Source of the DNA: Tremella fuciformis | Taxonomy: Eukaryota; Basidiomycota; Tremellomycetes; Tremellales; Tremellaceae | Reading direction: 5' to 3' | DNA: 64,000 nt | NCBI GenBank assembly: GCA_032768795.1 | Contig: CP136492.1 | Location: 2,418,001-2,482,000 of the forward strand | In this document: piece by piece, positions 42,217 through 53,968 of the stretch | Layout: every line of letters starts with the position of its first letter | How positions within the stretch are numbered: the stretch's first letter is position 1 | Position numbers and translations under genes: made by a program | The notes under the pieces: generated by a model | Database searches by the model: none | What the model was told of the DNA's origin: nothing | Seen by the model: the letters and a program-made list of their open reading frames with translations, nothing else

Positions 42217-43822
42217 CTAGTGCTTAAGCTCGGAGACAACGGCACTGGTGACGACCTCCTTCTCGTCCCCAGCTCCAGCTTCACCCGATGCCTCAATGCC
42301 ACCGTGCATAAGCCCGGCCTGCTCGTCGGCCTCCTGGCGGAGCTCGCGGCGGTGCAGATACCACATGATGACCATGCCGAGAATGGACGCGCAGTTAAAT
42401 GCGAGAGTGGAAGGGAAACCCTTCTTGAAGCGGGGGCTGTCGGTCTGGCGGAAGATGATGCTGGTGAGCCACGAGTTGAAGGCGTAGAACGAGGTGTTGG
42501 CGGCGGCGATGATGAATCCGCGCTCCTCCATGCTGCCGTGGCAGATCTCGTTGACCCAGGTGAAGAAGATGTGCGTGACGAACGAGGTGCCGCACACGAA
42601 GAAGGCGAAGACCTTGAGGCCGTTCGAGCTGGGCCAGGCGGCGAGCACGGCCTGGGGGAAGATGGCCCAGATGAGCGGGAGGGTGCACCAGACGAAGCGG
42701 CTGCCGGTGCGGTCGGACAGCCAGCCCCAGAGGAACTGGAAGGGGATGTAGCTGACCCAGGCAATGGCGGGGATGTTGTTGCGGGCGTCGACCGAGTACC
42801 CGGCGGCCTTGAGGTAGACGTTGAACTGCGAGTAGTTCTGGATGCCGAGCGCGTAGAGGGTGTAGACGGGGATGATGGCCCACGAGTGCCAGCTGCGCGC
42901 GACGACTTTGAGGGTCTTGAGGTTGAGGTATTCAGCCGGGGGGGCGGTGCCGTTGGCCGCGCAGCGCTCGATGGCCATCTGCTTCTCCTCCTCGGAGAGG
43001 AACCACGAGCGGGTATTGTGCGGGAAGTCGGGGAGGAAGAAGAAGACGGCGACGCCGGAGGGCACGGTCATGCAGCCGCAGACGATGTAGAGCCAGCGCC
43101 AGCCGGCGAGGCCGGCGTTGCCGTCGAGATTGGTGTAGATTGCGGCCTGCATGAAACCACTAAAAGCTGAGCCTGCCGCTGAGGCTACGTAGAAACAAGC
43201 GCTTCTTTTGGCCAATTCGGCCTTGGTATACCACGATCCCATGAGAAAGTAGGAAACGGGGACCCAGGCGGTCTCGAAAAAGGCGACGAAAAAGCGAAAG
43301 GCGTACCTGCGCACGGTCAGCACGTTCCGTGCGAGCCAAAGGATGGTCAAAGGATGCTCACATCTGCTGGTATGTCTGTGCACCGGCCTGGGCAAAGGTG
43401 AAGGCACACCATCCGAGCTCGCAGGCGCAGAGCCACCACGAGGGGCGAACCTTGAGGACGATGAGGTTGGAGGGGATCGAGAAAACGCAGGTGACGACGT
43501 TGTAGATGACCGTCATGTAGGTGTACTGGTTGCCGGTGATGTTCAAATCTTCTTTCATTCCAGAAACGTACGCGTTCGCCAGGTTCGTCTGGTCCACGTA
43601 CTTCATCAAGAATCCGAACGTGAGGAGAACGAGCAGAGAACAGTCGAGCTTCTGCACCAGGCGACGCTCGGCGTCGGATTTGGTGTAGTAGTCGGGGTCC
43701 CAGACGTAGGAAACGAAGCGCTGCCACGCCCCGCGGGTGGAGGAGGCCTTGCTGATGAGCGGGCCGTCCGTCTGGGTGGTGGCCAACGTCGGGTCGGCGG
43801 GCATGATGTCGCCGGTGGCCAT
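42217..43822 (-). CDS. Second Dal5-type MFS transporter, 516 aa
   Basis: Two exons, 43822-43362 and 43306-42217, join in frame. The protein shows the same family marks as the 36943 gene: RRLVQKLDCSLLVLLTFGFLMKYVDQTNLANAYVSGM, SYFLMGSWYTKAELAKRSACFY, and GWRWLYIVCGCMTVPSGVAVFFFLPDFP. It keeps WGWLSDRTGSRF between helices. The N-terminal 50 residues and the C-terminal tail are cytosolic. The gene has one intron where its neighbour has eight, so the two are not recent tandem duplicates. The substrate is unknown, probably an organic anion or amide. Confidence 0.9.
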
Positions 43823-44754
43823 CTTGCGACTGTAGCTCTCGATAGGTGCTCAGAAGGGTGGAAGGGTGGAGGGGAGAGGCGAGGCCGTGCGTGGCATGAT
43901 CGCTCCACGGACAAGAGGAGATGCTATCTTTATACAACGAGGTCGACGGAGAGGTGTAGAGGTCGTCGGCGACGCGACCGACAGGCGGCTCCGACCTCCG
44001 ACAGCGCAGTGATACGGCTATCGCAAGAGGAGAGAAAAGTCAGGTCCATGGGTCCAGCGGTCCGGTAAAAAGGACCCTGAGCGGCGACGCCAAGTTTCCG
44101 AAAAAGTCTGGGCTTTTCATTTGGGTCACGCGCCCACTGGCCACTGGTTCACTGGAAACAAGCTTATCATGGCGAGGCAGGGCGGTTCAATGTCCCATGG
44201 CTGCAATAGGAGGGGCGAAAAGTCGAGCGATGATGCCGTACAAAGGGGCAAAGGAGTGCCACACTCGCGCGATCCCATCATGTCCAACTTGCAGTGCATG
44301 CATCAAGATGCCCTCTCGAGTGGGACTTCTGGCAGGGTACATGCATCTATCCACGAGCTTACACCTCTGGAATCCATGCATAGAAACTCGAGATAGGACG
44401 CTCAAGCACTGACCGCTGTCTTAGACAAAGATAATTACCCGAAATGGTAATCCTGGTGCTCTCAAGAATCACGTGACATGAGGAAACAGGTCTTAGGTGC
44501 CCGATGATGATCCATTCATCGCCGTCTCGTACAGGTCATAGATCAGCGCTCCGTCAAGCGCTCCCGCATCTGAGAGGGGCATCATGTAGAGCTTCTGGTA
44601 GCCGCTTCGCTCGTCACCGCCCAAGCGGGCTCGCGCAGCTCTATCCGCCACATCCTGGACGAGACGGAGATAGGGAGGTGTCCTACGAACTTGGTGTCGA
44701 TGCGATACATGTTACAGCTCTACAACTCACACCACGATGTACTCGCACGGCAGG
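43823..44754. other. Intergenic, no gene seen
   Basis: About 930 bases of upstream region of the transporter gene plus the 3' region of the regulator gene. Short frames only. Confidence 0.4.
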
Positions 44755-47195
44755 TCAGAACGTGGGACCGAAAGCGTCCACACCAAGGGTAGCCAACAGG
44801 TCGTTGATACCCGTTTCGCTCAGGTCCATAGGCTCAAAGACATTGCTGGTCACATCCGAAGTGACCATATCCCACCCATCCAGCATCCACTGGTCGACCC
44901 CGTGATTGAGCTGCGCGCCGCCCATCTCGGTCGCAGTACCAGTAGCAACGCCGAATGTCACGTCTGTTGTGGGAGCCACCTTGACGTCCTGAGCTTGAGG
45001 CAATGCAGGCTTGTCTCGTGTGACTGTTGGCGACTGCGCTGCCTTATCACCAACGACCTGCCTGATATCCGCTGCCAGGTCTCCAAAGGCTTTACGATAC
45101 CGCACCGCACCCGGATAGCTCGTCGAGAACATGGCCAGGGCCGACTCTGTCCGGTCCACCTGGAAGAGCGCTTCGCGCCGCCACGTCGAGAGTTCCAAGT
45201 TGCTGGGGTCGCCATCGTATTCGACAAGTGTATAGATGAGGCTGACACACACAACGACAACTTGACAGATGGTGATGTTGTTGATTAGTAAGCGGTTGTC
45301 GATGGCCGCCTCGAACAGCTCCAGACACCGCTCGGCAGATTTGCGCAAAAGGGGCATCTTGAACGGGTCGGTGTGTGCTCGTAGGGGAGACGGGCGGTAG
45401 AGCGTGACGATGAGAAAGTGGTAGCTGAGCTCGAAGAAGTGGTCTCGGACCCTTCCTGCCCACCCTTCTCCGTGTGTCGTGTCCTCGTACCATCGGTCGA
45501 TCTCGTTACGGATGCGCAGCTGGGATGCAGTCCTTTGCTCAGCAGGGCCAGGGCGAAGATAGACGTCGACAAGGACTCGTTCTTGCAGCATGCGCAGGCC
45601 GACGATCTGCCTGAACCACTCCACTGAAGCCTGTGCCCAGTCAGCTGACATGCAACAGAAGTCCCGGTCACTCACTCTGTCAGAAGCGCTTCCTCCAAGG
45701 TTTGTCGGCAGTGATGCGTGGACCATATCGGAAGGTAGGATGACGGGTTTGGTAAGTGTGAATGCGACTGACGGTCAGCTTGTCGCCCATATCGCGTGAG
45801 ATACATTGTAGCTGACCGCATCGATCAAACGAGTAGACCGACCAGAAGACCCTTCTTCTTGCATCCTGCTCCTCGATAGGAAGGTGTGGTTGATCCTTAT
45901 TAAACTCGTAGGCGAGGGCAAGGCGGGAAGCGACCCGGATGATCTGGGCAGGGTTGGTCGCCGCAAAGTCGAGATATGAATGCACGGCCAACAATACTAT
46001 GCACGACAGGCAGGTCTGCCGTTCAGCACCTCAGATACGGCATGGGGGAGGGACTCACGGTGACGTCTGCTCTCAACACGGCTACAAAGTTGCGCATGGC
46101 CACGGCACGCAGGAGGACTGTGCTACTTCTCGAAGCGCTGTCGCGCTGCCATAGCAGGTTGCAGCCAATGGCAAACAGCATAAAGAGGCGAAAGACTCGG
46201 ATGTCCGGGACCGCAGTCTCGTCGATGGCGGGCATGGGCATGGTAGAGTAGATGTTGCGCAGGCTGCTGTCAGTGGTGACAAGCCATGACCACGCATTCG
46301 ACCTACTCGATGAGGACCTCTGCCTTGTCCAGTACCGGATAGGCAGGGAAGATGGGCTCGAAGAAGAGGTTGACCAGCTTCTCAGCTAGGACGTAGGACG
46401 GCCATGCCGAGCTCGTCATCGGACTGTTGGCTGGTGTGGGATCCTCTTCGTCCTGGTCGCTACTAGCTTCTGCCGACTCGGGCGTGCCGAGGTACTGCTC
46501 AATGGTCTCCCGGAAAGTCGTGCTCTTCTCCCGACTCTCCCATGTGGGGAAGAGCATCTGTATCACGACCCGCTCAGCAAGTGTGGGCTCCCATGAGCCG
46601 TGTATCAGAGTTGTTGGTGGGGCTTGGCTTGACGCGAAGGCAGTGCCCAGAGTTGCGATAGTTGTGCTCGAGTTTGGAAAGGTCTGAGGCTGAGGAGGAG
46701 CGAGGAGGACTGGAGCGGCAGGGAGTATGGAGAGGAGACTGGGGTCGAGAGGGATGGACAGGTTGGCCCAAGCATTGCTGGGCTGCGGACGCACGACAAC
46801 GGACGGTGAGGGGAGAAGCGTAGGCCTGTGCAGTTGTTGCTGCAGCTTTTCATCGAGTTGTTGCTGCTGATGCTGCTCGTGCTGCTGGACTTGTTGCCGC
46901 AACGCAGCATTCTCCGAAAGCAGCTGCTGGATATACCTTGCTCATGAGGCCTTGCTCCATGACACGCAGCTATGGCTCACTTCTGCTGGTCTTTGACCGA
47001 GGTGCTTGTCTCGTACACGCACGTAGCCTTGGACTTGACACAATCGCTGCATGTCGGGAACACCTTGTCACACTGGTTGCATGAGCTGCATACAGCTGAG
47101 CAGGGGGTATGACTTGCCTTCTTCTTTCTTCGGTGGCAGCGCTGGCAAGCGGCCACCGGCTGAGAGGCAGGGCTGGTCGGTTCGCCTATCGGCAT
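44755..47195 (-). CDS. Zn2Cys6 transcription factor with fungal-specific middle domain
   Basis: Resolved exons are 47195-47118, 47072-46981, 46936-46307, 46266-46059 and one starting at 46015. The zinc cluster is split by the first intron: CQRCHRRKKK then CDKVFPTCSDCVKSKATC. A coiled coil follows directly (YIQQLLSENAALRQQVQQHEQ), the usual dimerisation element. The middle domain has LVNLFFEPIFPAYPVLDKAEV, DARRRVFWSVYSFDR and SRDMGDKLTV, typical of Fungal_trans. The first intron has a textbook GC-AG donor (AAG then GCAAGT). Between about 45690 and 45770 the frame changes and my best splice (a 76-nt intron) removes an expected motif, so that joint is uncertain. It is divergent from the ICL-superfamily gene, which it may control. 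Confidence 0.82.
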
Positions 47196-47678
47196 GGCCC
47201 ATGCCTGTGCCCACCTTCGTAACGAGCCGTAGCAGCGGTAGTAGCGACAGTGGGTCGGTCAATGTCGGGAAGCCGACGAATCGGCAGGTGACCGCAAAAG
47301 AACGAACATTGGGATAAGCTTGTGGAGAGCATCTCGGCCGTCCAGGGCTTCTGCTCACTCCTCTTACGCCCTGACGCTGAGAGAGGGGCAGGCGCAGAGA
47401 GGGAGAAGCAGAGAAGGCCTTGGCTTGGTCTCCGTTCCGACTGGCCAGCTTCCCTGTCGTCGGACCGATAAGCTCTCGTCGGTGTCGCAACGCCGTCCGA
47501 CCGGGTCTCGTCTCCTTCTCCCATTCGGCCATGCCAGGCTACTCAATCAATGTCGGAGCGCTCGAGGATAGTCGGCGATGTGCGGACATCCTACTGATGC
47601 CTCACGAAGCATAGGTAGAGTAGGTCATACCCCTCTGAAGCACTCGACCAAGCTACCATCTCGAGATCCTGAATCACA
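47196..47678. promoter_or_regulatory. Divergent promoter region, regulator and ICL-like gene
   Basis: 483 bases between the regulator and the ICL-like gene; no gene seen. Confidence 0.45.
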
Positions 47679-49381
47679 ATGGCTCTGGAAGGCTGGAACT
47701 CGCCTGCGGGCATCGAGGCATGGTGGGCCGGGCCCACGCAGAGTGGTATAGGCCTCAAGCGCCCCTACACCGCCGAGACAGTAGCCAAGCTGCGCGAGCC
47801 CTTCCCCGAGAGCCTGCCGTCAAACCAGATGTCCCTCAAGGTCAAGGGGCTGTTCAATAGGCTGCTCGAGAGCAAGGGCGTCAGCCTTGCTGCGGCTCCG
47901 TTGGACGGTGTCTCGCAGCACATGCTGTCCGAAGCGGGCCTGGGTGCGTCTTCAGAGCTGGACATGAGGCGTAGGCTGATGGACAGAGACGGTGTATGTG
48001 TCTGGGGCGGTCACATCGATGAATGCGAGCGACGATCCGAGCACCGACCAGGTGCGCCGTTTCCTCAAACAGTCGCGGGCAGGATGCTGACGATAGTCTG
48101 ACTACTCGTATGACACGGTGCCCAAGAAAGTTGGCAGCCTCCATCGGGCACAGATGCTGTACTACCGCGCCGCTGTGGCCGCTGGTGACCCCAACCCAGA
48201 CCGATGCCTCATGCCCATCATCGCAGATGCCGACTCGGGGTGCGTCCGCTCTGCTGTCTAAGATGTCAGGCGACTGACTCACAGTCACGGGCAGAGCACA
48301 GCCATCATGAAGCTCACCAAGCTGTTCGTGCAGAATGGCGCAGCAGGCTTCCACATCGATGACCTACTGGCCGGGGTGAAGCGGTACGACGGCAAGGACG
48401 GGGAGGGGTATACGATCGTCCCATTTGGAGAGTACATCCGGCGGCTCGCCGCTTCTAGACTCCAGTTGGACATCATGGGGTGAGTTTGAACTACGGGTCG
48501 CGTCATTAGTCAAGGCTGACTTCTCAGGTCCGAGTGCTGCCTCGTCTGCCGGACAGATGGCAACACGGCCACTCGCATCACCTCTACTGTCGACCCGCGC
48601 GACAGGCCATTCATACTTGGCGCTACCGTCGAACAGGGCCAAGACTACTACCACTTGTCCGTCCCCGCCGAGCAGGCTGCCTGGAAGAAAGCAGCGGCAT
48701 TCGCAACGCTCGATGAGGCATTCAAGGCGGACCAGCCGGACTTGTACGACCAATTCGAGAAGAGCACAGCAGGCCTGAACGTCTCTGAGGCTCTGCGCGT
48801 GGCCCAGAAACTATCACCCGCATTCTTCTGGAGCACAGAGGCGGCTCGTACTCTCGCCGGCACATATCCCTTCCGCGGCTGTATCGAGGCTTCTATCGGC
48901 CGCGGGCTTGCTGCGTCCGATCTGTCTGATGTCGTGTGGTCCAACGTGTTCGGGTACAGCCAGTCGGATACGGAGAAGTTTGCAGCGGCCATTCACGCTG
49001 TCAACCCGAAAAAGTGGCTTGGCTACAACCACACCTGGGCCTTTCCCGAGGATGGTGAGTGCAGTAACACGACCGATGACTGGCAATGCGAGGCTGATGC
49101 AGACAGGAAGCCAGGACGACTTGGCACGCGAGCTGCCTCAGCGCCTCGCCGATCTCGGTTACGTCTGGCAGTTCCTCCCGTTGTCCGGATGGACAGCTAC
49201 TGGTCTCTCGGCGCGGGACGTTGCGTATACGCTCAAGGAGAAGGGCATGTTGGGATACTTTGAGACCATTTCTCGCCCCGCGGCCAAGGTGCCGGTGCTG
49301 GGCGCTTCGATCGAATGGCTGTACAAGCCCATGTCCAAGTTGACCGATGGGGCCTTCGACGCCATTGGGTCGGGCATGTAG
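47679..49381 (+). CDS. Isocitrate-lyase-superfamily protein lacking the KKCGH motif
   Basis: Six exons join in frame to 489 aa: 47679-47943, 47987-48051, 48097-48239, 48285-48479, 48528-49054, 49107-49381. Isocitrate-lyase marks are clear: ETVYVSGAVTSMN, DYSYDTVPKKV, PIIADADSGHG with metal-binding aspartates, AIMKLTKLFVQNGAAGFHIDD, and CRTDGNTATRITSTVDPRDRPFILGAT. Where isocitrate and methylisocitrate lyases have the catalytic KKCGH, this protein has KRYDGKDGEG at about residue 190. Without that cysteine, ordinary isocitrate cleavage is unlikely. It may act on another 2-hydroxy or phosphono acid, like other members of the PEP mutase/ICL superfamily. The length is somewhat below the roughly 540 aa usual for ICL. 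Confidence 0.85.
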
Positions 49382-49517
49382 TCTACCGAGTAAACTCACA
49401 ACCACGCATATGCATGCATTCCCAGAACTACGCAAGACGCTTCACTCGCGATCACCATTGTAGGATTTGGCCGTCCCTGGTGATTGAGCGCGGTCTGTAC
49501 GGATCGAGATGACAGAC

Positions 49518-50469
49518 TTACCAGTTGACAAGCCGTCCACTTTCCAATTCTTTGCAAGCGCGCTCAACGAGTCTCACAATGTGTGCTACGGTCCACTCAG
49601 CTACGCTTGTCTCGAGTGATCTGGCTAAGACTGACGGAGGACATGCGAGACGGGCAGTGGTCCGCTGTCGGACGATACCCAAGCAGTCGACTTTGTGCCC
49701 ATGTCCCTTACAGGTCAGCGAGTACAAGGTTTCATCGGTGGGCTCACGTCGCAAGCCAGCCTGGCACGAGTGCCATGACGACCAAGTCGGGGTTCTCAAA
49801 GTGCAACTTGCGGGCCTGATGTCAGCACAGACACTTGGGAACCCCAGCCGCTTACAAGGTAGTTGCAGGCCGTCTTGGTCAGCGAGTAAGCTCCGCCTCC
49901 AATGTCCATCGACTCGGGGGACAACTGGCTCATGATAGAAGACAGGATGATATACTTGGATCCCTTATGAAGGAGCGGCCGAACAGCTTGGAACAGCACG
50001 AGAGGGCCGATAACCTGCGGTCAGCCTCACTTCGCCATGACAACTCACATTCGTGTTCAGCATCTGCTGCATGATTGCCGGATCTACAGTCTCGAAGGGG
50101 TCATGTATGGGATATATAGCAGCGTTGGCAAGGACCACGTCCAGCGAGCGTATCCCGTAGTTCGCTTTCAGGTCTTCTACCACCTGTCGCTCAGCTCATC
50201 CCTCCGACAGCATTAGGACCACTTGCGTGCTTGGGATCTGTCCACGAGTCCGCGTCGAGCTTGACAACAATCATGCCTTCTTTAGCCTCCATCTTGCGCA
50301 CATCCCGGACGGCAGCAATGACGGTCCACCCTTTTGCATACCAGGCGTCCGCGAGGGCCTTGCCGAGCCTAGGATTCAGCACGGACCGCTTCGCTGTGTT
50401 CTGATTCTCCACCAACCCTCTGTTGGCTCCTGTGATGAGTACTGTAGGCATGGCGAGCTCTGCAGGCAT
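49518..50469 (-). CDS. Short-chain dehydrogenase/reductase (SDR)
   Basis: Spliced on the minus strand, with about six exons and short introns of 37-48 nt. The Rossmann motif TGANRGLG is split by the first intron. LDVVLANAAIY is the NAG-type motif, LSSIMSQLS holds the active serine, and YSLTK is the Tyr-X3-Lys pair. PGWLATDMG near the C-terminus is typical of fungal classical SDRs, which use NAD(P)H to reduce or oxidise carbonyl/alcohol substrates. The last intron (37 nt) is short but keeps the C-terminal helix in frame. The product is about 250 aa and cytosolic. The start at 50469 or the ATG at 50451 are both possible. Substrate unknown. Confidence 0.82.
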
Positions 50470-51018
50470 GCATGCATGGCGCCTCCAAGCGGACTTGTAG
50501 GAATACGACTGGTTTCCACCGTCGTCGGTAGCTGGCCGACCGAGGACGGTGGGCCCGCCTCCGCCCTGAGAGTTTCCTCGAGTATGCTTCTTCAGGCCAC
50601 GTATCTATCGACCGAGCCCCGTCCTTGGCGGCAGGCTCACACTAATGCCGTCTATGCATGATTCCTAAGCGGAGCATGGGGCACGAGGAGCCACATAGTT
50701 ATGCCACCCTCCTCTCCGTCGTTACGAATCCGACCACCAGTTGGCGTGAGGCCGAATGTGCGTCCTCGACCCTCGTCCTGTGTAGCCCCTTTCGGCGGTA
50801 GCCGCGTCCTCCATTCGTTGCACGGCCTTCAACTCCGTGTCCGGCGCATAAGCAGGCGCTCTGCTCCTTCACAGGCTGCTTTCGGCTGCGCCACCGAGCG
50901 TCGGCTGGTGAGCCGATGTGTTGCGTGGGTGGACAAAGAGTATCTCCCGAACAATGTGATAGGCAGGCCGGACTGTCATGTATGCAGACAAGGACTACCT
51001 TCGGTTTTGAGAACCAGA
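50470..51018. promoter_or_regulatory. Divergent promoter region, SDR and aminotransferase
   Basis: A long in-frame extension (from 50701) precedes the aminotransferase ATG, but it is Arg/Ser-rich without family similarity and is read as 5' leader. Confidence 0.45.
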
Positions 51019-52568
51019 ATGGCGCCAATCGCTGTCCAAGTACCGGCAGAGGTAGCTGAAGCACCAAAGAAGACAAAGGCTGGTTCAGCTGGCCTGTATT
51101 CGACCGGGTCCAGCAACCCCATCGTGGAATCTGGCAATGGGCTATACTACACCTTATCCGACGGCCGGGTGGTGCTCGACGCCGTGGCGGGCGGCGTGGC
51201 GGTCAACTCGATAGGTATGGCCAACGAAGAAGTCGTGCAGGCTATGGCGGACCAAGCTCGCAAGCTGGGGTTTGCGTACCATCAGATGCTGGTCAACGAT
51301 CGAGGGGAGGAGCTTGCAAGCTTCCTTACCAGCAGGAGTGGCGGTGCCTTTGCGAGCGCTGCCTTCCTCTGCTCTGGTAAGTATACGGGACCCGGGACTC
51401 CTGCCCATGCTGAGGTCAGGATCCGAGGCGATGGAGGCCGTTCTGAAAGTGTGTCGGCAGTACTGGGTCGAGAAGGGCCAGACTCAGCGCAAATACATCA
51501 TAGGCCGCTTCCCCAGCTATCACGGAAACACCCTGGGCGCTCTGGCCGTGAGCTGCTCCTGTTTGCCCTTCCTGGACGCGAGACTGAAGACGCAGGTGAC
51601 ATTCATCCCACAACGTCGAGACATCTACACCAACTTCTTCTCCGACTTTTGCCAACACGTCCCCACGCCACTGTACAAGCGAAACCACCTTGAAGGCGAG
51701 AGCGAAGAGCAATACTCTGAACGCATGGCCCAGGAGCTCGAAGCCAAGATCCTGGAACTGGGGGCGGAAAACGTCATCGCTTTCGTTGCCGAAACCGTGT
51801 CTGGGGCATCGGTGGGCGTGATGCCCCCGCCGAAGGGGTACTTCCCCGCCATCGACCGCGTCTTGAAGAAATACGACATCCTGCTCGCCCTCGACGAGGT
51901 CAAGTCTGGCTCGGGCCGCACTGGTGAGCTGTTCGCCTATCAGGCTGTGGGCGAGGGGGTCAAGCCGGATGTGCTCGCCATGGCGAAAGGCCTTGGCGGC
52001 GGTTACGTGACCATATCTGCCGTGCTTGTCTCGCACAAGGTGGCCGAGACGATCAGCGCGGGCGGCTGGCGTAACAGCCACACGTATCAGAATCACCCGG
52101 TGGCATGCGCCACTGCTCTCAAAGTGCAGCACATCATTGAACGCGAAGGACTGCTTGCGAACGTGAGGGAACGCGGTGCGGAGCTGCTGGCGGCTCTGCA
52201 AGCTAGCTTGGAAGGGGTGAAAGAGGTATTCGACGCTCGTGGCAGGGGTTTAGTAGGTCTTCAGAAACCATGGAGCTGGTCCTAAGAGACAGTTCCTCAG
52301 CGTCGAATTTGACACTCCCTCAACGCTCACGCCTCGCATGGCCGAACGGGTCAAGGACAGGTGCCTCAAGAACGGCCTCGTTGTGTTGGCCCTCTTGGGC
52401 ATCATTGACGGTAAAGAAGGGGACAGCTGTACGATTGCGCCCGTACGTATCTCCGTTCAAGGCTTGCTAGAAGCTGAGACATAGGCGTACAATGTCACTT
52501 CGGAACAGGTGCAGGAGATTGCGAAGCTGTTTAGTCGCAGTGTCAAGGAGGTGGTTGCAGAGTTGTAG
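51019..52568 (+). CDS. Class III PLP aminotransferase
   Basis: Exons 51019-51376, 51420-52252, 52293-52442 and 52485-52568 join to 474 aa. Motifs include FLCSGSEAMEAVLKVCRQYW at the cofactor phosphate site, GRFPSYHGNTLGALAVS, the ring-binding aspartate in LALDEVKSGSGRTGE and the Schiff-base lysine in AMAKGLGGGYV. It is distinct from the GABA-T gene. Relatives act on omega-amino acids, such as beta-alanine:pyruvate transaminases, and the 2-aminoethylphosphonate transaminase type cannot be excluded from sequence reading. It sits between an SDR and a nitrilase, so an amine/amide catabolic role is likely. No presequence is visible with this start. Confidence 0.87.
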
Positions 52569-52705
52569 AGTCTAGACACGATAGAGCCTTCCATGTACTG
52601 GTTATCCACTAGGTGCCTTCACATTCGGCAATGAAGTAGCTATAAAGCTCATGAGTGGCAACAGGTAGCATAGCTCTGTAGAGCGTATCATGGAGTACGG
52701 TATGC

Positions 52706-53968
52706 TCAAGCAGTCGACGCAACCTGGACGGTCGAGATGTCGGGGTAGAGGTCGAACCGTCTTTGTGGGATCAAGGGGATCTGCGCACGCGCACTGGTGA
52801 CCATAGCGGGGTCTGATCATCAGCACGAAGTCATTCTCATAGAGATGACAACGCACCGAGCTCTACCTGGATGATACCCTGGTCGAGTCCCGCATCTGCA
52901 ATGACCTTGCCAAGAGGGTCGACCGCCATCGAGTGAGCGTACACGACAAACTGAAAGTCAGCCGACCGCCAACACTCTTCGTTTGGGACGCACCGGCGCC
53001 TTCTCATCGCGGGCACAGCTGGCAGTAACGACGTAGACCTGGTTGTCGAGGGCCCTGGCTCGTCAGACTCGAGGAGCCATTGACGCTCGAGACACTCACC
53101 GCGCACGCTGCAGAAGCTCCCAGTGCAGCTCACCAGTCGGACGGCTGAAAGCAGCGGGGTAGAACATGGCCATGCAACCTAGCTAAGTCAGCACTGCACT
53201 GCTTGAGTCCACGGAACCCACCCTTGCGCGCTGCCAAGACGGCCATTTCCGCGAAACGAATGTCATAGCACCTGCGTGTCAGCTGCCATCCGAGTCCTCC
53301 GCACAAGATAGCATACAGCCCAATTCCAAACTTGCCAAAGGCTAGGCGTGTCAGCATCCGCCTTCTGCTCAAGACGAGTGGACGTACGAGTCTGGAAGGT
53401 TGTCAACCACGAGCCGTGGGAGATGTTGTCGCTCTCTTTGAAAGTCATCTGCGGGAGGGACACGTCGAAGAGGTGGATCTTGCGGTACTTGGCCACCAAT
53501 GCCCCGTCTGACGAGTACACCGTGGAGCAGTTGTACCGCTTCCCCTCTGCAATCTCGGGAATGCTGCCGCCCAACATCCACACGTTGAACTCCTTGGCGA
53601 CGGCCGACATCTGTCGCACGGTGAAGGCGTCGGCCGGCCATTCGCTCTGCGCGCTACCAGCTTCCGGCACTGGCTCGACATTCTTCTTGATGTCCTCGAT
53701 GGCCTGAGGTTACTACCGGCCCGCAGTGGGGCCACCCAAAACTGCTCACTAGTCCGGTGTTCCACACTTCCTGCTCATCAGCTCATGTCCGGGCATGGGA
53801 GGATGATGTGCTCACTGGCAGCACTACCATCTGCAGCTCCTTGCCCTCCGCTCGTTTCTGCTCGACGGCCCGCTTGACGAACTCGCGCATCGTGGCGCAT
53901 GTTGTAGCCTTGTCCTCGGCGGCGGTGGGTAGCTGAAGCACAGCGAGGTTGACAATAGGGGCAGTCAT
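52706..53968 (-). CDS. Nitrilase-superfamily amidase (Nit2-like)
   Basis: Several short exons from ATG 53968 to TGA 52706, introns of about 43-50 nt. The Glu-Lys-Cys triad is present across splice joints: Glu in VVLPEVWNTG, Lys in AKYRKIHLFDV and Cys in FGIGLCYDIRFAEMA. The core continues [35 protein letters not shown] and ends ARAQIPLIPQRRFDLYP. This is the pattern of omega-amidase and deaminated-glutathione amidase (Nit2/Nit1), which hydrolyse the amide of 2-oxo acids formed by transamination. The adjacent class III aminotransferase, head to tail across 138 bases, fits a transaminase/omega-amidase pair. A beta-ureidopropionase is a less likely alternative. Confidence 0.85.

Noticed and set aside
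42220..43170. 316-aa plus-strand frame opposite the second Dal5-type transporter
   Set aside because: Antisense shadow with Glu/Asp/Gly composition and no domain.
50701..51018. N-terminal extension of the class III aminotransferase
   Set aside because: In frame but Arg/Ser-rich without family similarity. The ATG at 51019 gives the usual N-terminus.
51019..52568. Class III aminotransferase as part of the phosphonate pathway (PhnW-like)
   Set aside because: It is 5.6 kb away with an unrelated secreted-protein gene between, and the sequence as read fits omega-amino-acid transaminases at least as well.
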